Part shown: positions 60,016 through 64,000 of the stretch, in pieces | Layout of the letters: each line of letters opens with the position of its first letter | Numbering within the stretch: the first letter of the stretch is position 1 | Assembly: GCF_001629705.1 (NCBI RefSeq) | Contig: NZ_CP015378.1 | Location: forward strand, 868,001 to 932,000 | Direction of reading: 5' to 3' | DNA: 64,000 nucleotides | Source of the DNA: Fictibacillus phosphorivorans | GTDB taxonomy: Bacteria > Bacillota > Bacilli > Bacillales > Fictibacillaceae | The notes under the pieces: generated by a model | What the model saw: only the letters and a program-made list of their open reading frames with translations | Databases searched by the model: none | Told to the model about the DNA's origin: nothing | Made by a program: the position numbers and the translations under genes

Positions 60016-60041
60016 GTTTTAATTTTCTAATTTTCGGCTAT
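60016..60041 (+). promoter_or_regulatory. Possible sigma-B promoter of the ergothioneine operon
   Basis: GTTTTAA (60016-60022), 13 bases, then GGCTAT (60036-60041) resembles the sigma-B pattern GTTTAA-N12-14-GGGTAT with one mismatch per hexamer. A sigma-A-like TATACT at 60043 lacks a good -35. Confidence 0.35.
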
Positions 60042-60080
60042 TTATACTTTAATATGGTTTTTAACAGGAGGGACAATCTC

Positions 60081-60710
60081 ATGATTAAAGCAATTCTACT
60101 TAATGCGTCTCTTAAAAGTGGGGATGAAGTCTCTAATACCGAAAGCTTGATGAACGAAGCGGTGCATATTTTAAATAAGAACAACATAGATACTGAGATG
60201 GTAAGGCTTGCTGACTACAGGATCGCCTATGGCGTATCAGCAGATGAGGGAGCGGGTGATGAGTGGCCAGAGATTTTTGAGAAAGTAAAGTCCGCTGATA
60301 TTCTTATCATCGGAACACCACTTTGGCTCGGTGAAAAGAGCAGTCTTGCTACACAAGCAATAGAGCGGTTATACGGAGCAAGTGGCATGACGAACGAAAA
60401 AGGCCAATATATATTTTATAACAAGGTGGCAGGTGTTGTTGTGACAGGTAATGAGGATGGAGCGAAACACGCGAGTGCTTCTATTCTGTATGGCTTGTCT
60501 CACATTGGGTTCACCATACCGCCGAATGTGGATACATATTGGGTTGGTGAAGCGGGTCCAGGACCTTCCTATATAGAGGCGGAAGGCAACCATAATGATT
60601 TTACGATGCAGCACAATAAAATAATGACGTACAATCTGATTCACTTTGCAAAGCTATTAAAAGAACATCCTATTCCAACAGAAGGCAATGTGGTTGAAAG
60701 CAACAGCTAA
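60081..60710 (+). CDS. Flavodoxin-fold NAD(P)H-dependent FMN reductase
   Basis: The product (209 aa) opens with KAILLNASLKSG, the FMN phosphate loop, and has ADILIIGTPLWLGEKSS and VVVTGNEDGAKHASASILYGL, as in NADPH-dependent FMN reductases/ArsH-like flavodoxins. CAGGAGGGAC precedes the ATG at 60081; the frame from 59880 runs through promoter sequence. It is 16 bases before egtB, in the same operon, and could provide reducing power or act on the thione product; that link is inferred. Confidence 0.85.
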   Translation: MIKAILLNASLKSGDEVSNTESLMNEAVHILNKNNIDTEMVRLADYRIAYGVSADEGAGDEWPEIFEKVKSADILIIGTPLWLGEKSSLATQAIERLYGASGMTNEKGQYIFYNKVAGVVVTGNEDGAKHASASILYGLSHIGFTIPPNVDTYWVGEAGPGPSYIEAEGNHNDFTMQHNKIMTYNLIHFAKLLKEHPIPTEGNVVESNS

Positions 60711-60726
60711 TTAAGGGAGGATATTT

Positions 60727-62010
60727 ATGGCAATCGATCAGATAGCGGTAGAAAGATTAATTGGGCAATTCGAAAGGATCAGGTCATTATCAGAAAAACT
60801 AGCATCAAAACTTCAAAATGAAGATACGATCATTCAGGCAATGCCAGATGTGAGTCCGCCAAAGTGGCATCTTGCACACACGACATGGTTTTTTGAACGA
60901 TTCATCTTAAAAGAAAAAAATTCCTCGTACATTCCTTTTAATCCTAAGTATGATTATCTTTTTAATTCCTACTATGAAACGATTGGCTCCTATCATCCCA
61001 GACATTCTAGAGGTGTGCTTTCCAGGCCCTCGATGGATGAAGTGTATGCGTATCGCGACTATGTAAACACAGAAATTTTGAGTCTTCTTAGAGACTATGG
61101 AGATGAGGTTCCAAAAGAAGTAGAAGATTTGATTGAGATCGGGCTTCAACACGAACAGCAGCACCAGGAACTTCTTTTAACAGATGTAAAATATAATTTT
61201 AGCTGCAATCCTTTACTACCTTCGTATACAGAATCTTCTTCTTCGCCTGATCACACAAATTCTAGGCAAAAATCACAAGTTACTGAAATTAAGATCGAAG
61301 GAGGACTCGTTGAAATTGGTTTTGATGGACCTGGGTTCTCATTTGATAATGAACGGCCTCGTCACAAGGTTTGGCTGAATGCTTATCAGATATCTTCCCA
61401 TCCTGTAACGAACGGAGAATACCTTTCATTTATTGAGGCGGGGGGATATGAACAGCCTGAGCATTGGTTGTCGGATGGCTGGGCAACCGTTAAAAAAGAA
61501 AAATGGAAACATCCTCTTTATTGGCGTAAGAGCGAGGATGGCTGGTACACGTTCACATTAACAGGTGAAAAGAAATTGAATCTAGATGAACCTGTTTGCC
61601 ATGTAAGTTTTTATGAAGCGGATGCCTTTGCTAGGTGGAGCGGAAAAAGGCTGCCAACAGAAGCAGAATGGGAATATGCAATGAGTTCCATTCCAATAGA
61701 AGGGAATTTTGTTGAGGAAGAATCTTATCATCCGATGACTAGTGAAACCCAGAATAAATCACCGATTAAGAAAGCATTCGGAGATGTATGGGAGTGGACC
61801 AGCAGCCCCTACACCTCGTATCCAGAGAGCAAACCTCTTGAAGGTGCGCTCGGTGAATACAACGCGAAGTTCATGTGCAATCAAATCGTGTTGCGCGGAG
61901 GATCATGTGCGACTTCGAAATGGCATATTCGACCTACTTATCGCAACTTTTTTCAAGCGGATAAAAGATGGCAGTTCAGTGGAATTCGTTTAGCGGGGGA
62001 TCTCACATGA
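60727..62010 (+). CDS. egtB: Ergothioneine biosynthesis sulfoxide synthase EgtB
   Basis: The product (427 aa) has an N-terminal DinB-like domain with the iron triad H51 (KWHLAHTTWFFERF), H142 and H146 (GLQHEQQHQELLL), and a C-terminal formylglycine-generating-enzyme-like domain (EIGFDGPGFSFDNERPRH, SHPVTNGEYLSF, RLPTEAEWEYA, VWEWTSSPY, VLRGGSCAT). The EYN Tyr near 378 matches the catalytic Tyr of mycobacterial EgtB. It joins hercynine with cysteine or gamma-glutamylcysteine and O2. OvoA-type C-terminal methyltransferase is absent. Overlaps egtD by 4 bases. Confidence 0.92.
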   Translation: MAIDQIAVERLIGQFERIRSLSEKLASKLQNEDTIIQAMPDVSPPKWHLAHTTWFFERFILKEKNSSYIPFNPKYDYLFNSYYETIGSYHPRHSRGVLSRPSMDEVYAYRDYVNTEILSLLRDYGDEVPKEVEDLIEIGLQHEQQHQELLLTDVKYNFSCNPLLPSYTESSSSPDHTNSRQKSQVTEIKIEGGLVEIGFDGPGFSFDNERPRHKVWLNAYQISSHPVTNGEYLSFIEAGGYEQPEHWLSDGWATVKKEKWKHPLYWRKSEDGWYTFTLTGEKKLNLDEPVCHVSFYEADAFARWSGKRLPTEAEWEYAMSSIPIEGNFVEEESYHPMTSETQNKSPIKKAFGDVWEWTSSPYTSYPESKPLEGALGEYNAKFMCNQIVLRGGSCATSKWHIRPTYRNFFQADKRWQFSGIRLAGDLT

Positions 62011-62972
62011 AAACGGTAAAATCGAACGTCCATTATCACATCGGAAACGAACCAGAAACCGATATGTACGGTGAGGTACTCCAAGGACTACAACAAGAGA
62101 AAAAATTCATTTCTCCCAAGTATTTTTATGATAAAAAAGGTTCAGAACTGTTTGAAGCGATTACGATGCTCTCAGAATATTATCCGACTCGAACAGAACT
62201 TCTGATTTTAAATAAATACAAACATGAAATGGCTAAAGCGATTGGAAGCGATACGGCACTCGTGGAGTTCGGAAGCGGGAGCAGTGAAAAAGTGAGGACG
62301 CTTCTTGAGGCGATGCCTGAACTTAAAGAATATGTACCGATTGATATCTCTAAAGATTTTCTGTATCAATCCGCACGAGCGCTTTCGATTGAGTATCCTC
62401 ATCTCGACGTTCATGCGGTGTCTGCGGATTACACGGATAAGTTTGAGATGCCAGAGCTCTCATCAAAACGAAAAGCTGTATTCTTTCCAGGGTCTACGAT
62501 TGGGAACTTTGAGCCCCAAGAAAGAATGAATTTTTTAAAGATGACAGCAGAATTCCTTAAACCAAATGGTGGTCTATTAATCGGAGTCGATATGAAAAAA
62601 GATCATGCCGTGTTGAATGCGGCTTACAATGATAATAAAGGGATCACAAGTCAATTTAATACAAATTTATTGAATCGATTGAACAGAGAACTTTTGGCAA
62701 ACTTTGACCTTCAAAAATTTAAACATCATGCTTTTTATCATGCAGAAAAGGGCAGAATTGAGATGCATCTTGTAAGCCTGATCAACCAGACGATAACCAT
62801 CGGCGATGAAAATATCTTCTTTTCTGAGGGGGAGACCATTCACACGGAGAATTCTTATAAGTTTACGATTAGTGAGTTTCAGCAAATCGCGAAAGCTTGT
62901 GGGTTCACACCGAAACAAGTATGGTGTGATGATAAGAACTGGTTCAGTATGCATTATCTGGTTGTAGAGTAG
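62007..62972 (+). CDS. egtD: L-histidine N-alpha-methyltransferase EgtD
   Basis: The product (321 aa) matches EgtD: ISPKYFYDKKGSELFEAIT, SEYYPTRTE, VEFGSGSSEKVRTLL (SAM loop), FFPGSTIGNFEP, GVDMKKD and the FNTNLLNRLNRELLANFD block. It trimethylates histidine to hercynine, the substrate for EgtB. Its ATG overlaps the egtB stop (ATGA), with CGGGGGATC upstream. Neither egtC nor the EgtE lyase is in the window. Confidence 0.93.
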   Translation: MKTVKSNVHYHIGNEPETDMYGEVLQGLQQEKKFISPKYFYDKKGSELFEAITMLSEYYPTRTELLILNKYKHEMAKAIGSDTALVEFGSGSSEKVRTLLEAMPELKEYVPIDISKDFLYQSARALSIEYPHLDVHAVSADYTDKFEMPELSSKRKAVFFPGSTIGNFEPQERMNFLKMTAEFLKPNGGLLIGVDMKKDHAVLNAAYNDNKGITSQFNTNLLNRLNRELLANFDLQKFKHHAFYHAEKGRIEMHLVSLINQTITIGDENIFFSEGETIHTENSYKFTISEFQQIAKACGFTPKQVWCDDKNWFSMHYLVVE

Positions 62973-62985
62973 ATGTAAATCCAGG

Positions 62986-63012
62986 GGACTCCTTTTATAA
63001 GGAGTTTCTTTT
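62986..63012 (+). terminator. Terminator of the egtB-egtD operon
   Basis: The stem ACTCCTT / AAGGAGT (extended by G-T pairs) is followed by TTCTTTT. Confidence 0.72.
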
Positions 63013-63116
63013 GTGTGAACAGGTTAATGGAAAAGAGCGTATTCAAAGCTTTTTGTTGGGCATTTTCTTAGCAAAGAGTGATAATAAAAGAAAATGGTAT
63101 GGGAGAGGGATGGGTC

Positions 63117-64000
63117 ATGAAACTAAAAGGAATTCACCATGTTTCAGCGTTAACTGCAAAAGCACCTGAAAATTTTAAATTCTATACAGAAGTAATGGGT
63201 TTAAGGCTAATCAAAAAAACGGTAAATCAAGATGACACAAGTGTTTACCACTTATTTTATGGTGATGAGAAAGGGAATCCTGGAACAGAGCTTACATTTT
63301 TTGAAATTCCGATGGCTGGAAGAAATCATGATGGAAACAACAGCATTTCGGCTATCTCACTTCGTGTAAAAAATGATGATGCACTTCGTTTTTGGAAAGA
63401 TCGCCTAAAAGAACATGGTATTGAAGCAGAAGATGTAATGGAACGCGCAGGTCGTAACTCGTTAGCGTTTAGAGATCCTGAAGGTCAGAGAATGATCTTA
63501 GTTTCTGATGAAAACAACAAAGGCGTAGCTGGTGGTCAGCCGTGGAGCAAAAGCCCCACACCGCAAGAACATGCAGTCGTGGGGCTTGGACCGGTACGGT
63601 TAACTGTACCTGCAGCTGAACCAACTGTACAAGTGCTAACGGAACTATTAGGCTTCAAAAAAATCGGAACCTATGCACCTGAAGTGGCAGGTCAACCTGA
63701 AATCATTGTGTTAGAAACAGGAGAAGGGGGCAGTGGTGCTGAAGTTCATGTAGAAGAACGAAACGACCTCCCCCAGGAACGACTTGGCCGAGGTGGAGTG
63801 CACCATGTAGCTTTTCGAGTAGATAATGAAGAAGAGCTTCGCGAATGGATTGAAAAAGTAAAAACATCTAGATTTCCGAATTCTGGATTTGTAGATCGTT
63901 TTTATTTTAAATCTCTTTATTTCCGTGAACCCAATCGTATTCTTTTTGAACTCGCAACAGATGGTCCTGGATTTGATACAGATGAAGACTTAGAGCATCT
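63117..64000 (+). CDS. VOC-family ring-cleaving dioxygenase / glyoxalase (3'-truncated by window end)
   Basis: At least 294 residues are present and the frame is still open at base 64000. Two VOC modules are visible. The first starts GIHHVSALTAKAPENFKFYTEVMGLRLIKKTVNQDD; the second holds GRGGVHHVAFRVDNEEEL and ends RILFELATDGPGF. This is the MhqO/YkcA-type ring-cleaving dioxygenase family of Bacillus, linked to quinone and thiol-reactive stress. ATG at 63117; GGGAGAGGGATGGGTC precedes it. Metal ligands His (HHV) and Glu (FEL) are present. Confidence 0.88.
   Translation, partial: MKLKGIHHVSALTAKAPENFKFYTEVMGLRLIKKTVNQDDTSVYHLFYGDEKGNPGTELTFFEIPMAGRNHDGNNSISAISLRVKNDDALRFWKDRLKEHGIEAEDVMERAGRNSLAFRDPEGQRMILVSDENNKGVAGGQPWSKSPTPQEHAVVGLGPVRLTVPAAEPTVQVLTELLGFKKIGTYAPEVAGQPEIIVLETGEGGSGAEVHVEERNDLPQERLGRGGVHHVAFRVDNEEELREWIEKVKTSRFPNSGFVDRFYFKSLYFREPNRILFELATDGPGFDTDEDLEH

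Noticed and set aside
60727..62972. Ovothiol (OvoA) or selenoneine (SenA/SenB) pathway
   Set aside because: The synthase lacks the OvoA C-terminal methyltransferase, and no selenosugar synthase is present; a histidine trimethylase (EgtD) is directly coupled.

Overview
The window is chromosomal DNA of a low-to-moderate GC, endospore-forming Bacillaceae bacterium. The evidence is strong AGGAGG-type ribosome binding sites, frequent TTG/GTG starts, a YjcZ-type small sporulation protein, Fur, NrtR-like and CcpA (cre) sites of Bacillus type, and many Bacillus-type proteins. The genus cannot be fixed from sequence alone; Fictibacillus or a close relative is a guess. I see no rRNA, tRNA, insertion sequence, prophage or CRISPR array.

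Layout. 1-1.7 kb: end of metX and hom (methionine/threonine branch). 1.8-10 kb: a very large secreted phosphodiester glycosidase/metallophosphatase (minus strand), a 38-aa YjcZ-like protein, a 2H phosphoesterase, MscL with a C-terminal Cys4 knuckle, and a nuclease-helicase fusion. 10-21 kb: housekeeping and accessory genes: two methyltransferases, an acetyltransferase, an AbgT transporter with an M20 amidohydrolase, a membrane-anchored FAD oxidase coupled to a half-length MFS protein, Nudix, HIT, aldo-keto reductase and DJ-1/PfpI proteins.

21.4-31 kb: a Fur-controlled, NRPS-independent siderophore operon in rhizobactin order (rhbA-B-C-D-E, an MFS gene, then rhbF) without the rhizobactin acyl-transfer gene. 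Schizokinen is the predicted product. 31-37 kb: small accessory genes, mostly acetyltransferases, kinase and nucleotidyltransferase folds. 37.2-40.9 kb: a nicotinamide/nicotinate salvage operon (NrtR-like regulator, pncA, pncB, nadD-like) with two matching operator-like palindromes. 41-43.6 kb: a DDAH-family hydrolase and a histidine kinase.

43.8-54.2 kb: a complete anthranilate/3-hydroxyanthranilate meta-cleavage cluster. It has an IclR regulator, an HpaB-type flavin monooxygenase, 3-hydroxyanthranilate dioxygenase, ACMS decarboxylase, a RidA-type 2-aminomuconate deaminase, the semialdehyde dehydrogenase, oxalocrotonate decarboxylase and tautomerase, and the hydratase, aldolase and acylating acetaldehyde dehydrogenase that end in pyruvate and acetyl-CoA. 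Two cre sites precede the first enzyme gene. A 640-bp block of Bacillaceae-type intergenic repeats splits the operon in two. 54.5-59.7 kb: manganese catalase, a NarL-type two-component system, a PepSY membrane protein and a SCO1-like lipoprotein, and a DUF3817 protein. 60-64 kb: a flavodoxin-fold reductase, egtB and egtD (ergothioneine biosynthesis, uncommon in this group) and the start of a VOC ring-cleaving dioxygenase.

The most unusual non-coding signal is a set of six intergenic arrays with a strict 20- or 21-bp period. Five lie just downstream of operon terminators and one between convergent genes. They belong to a few motif families, and three share a common leader sequence.
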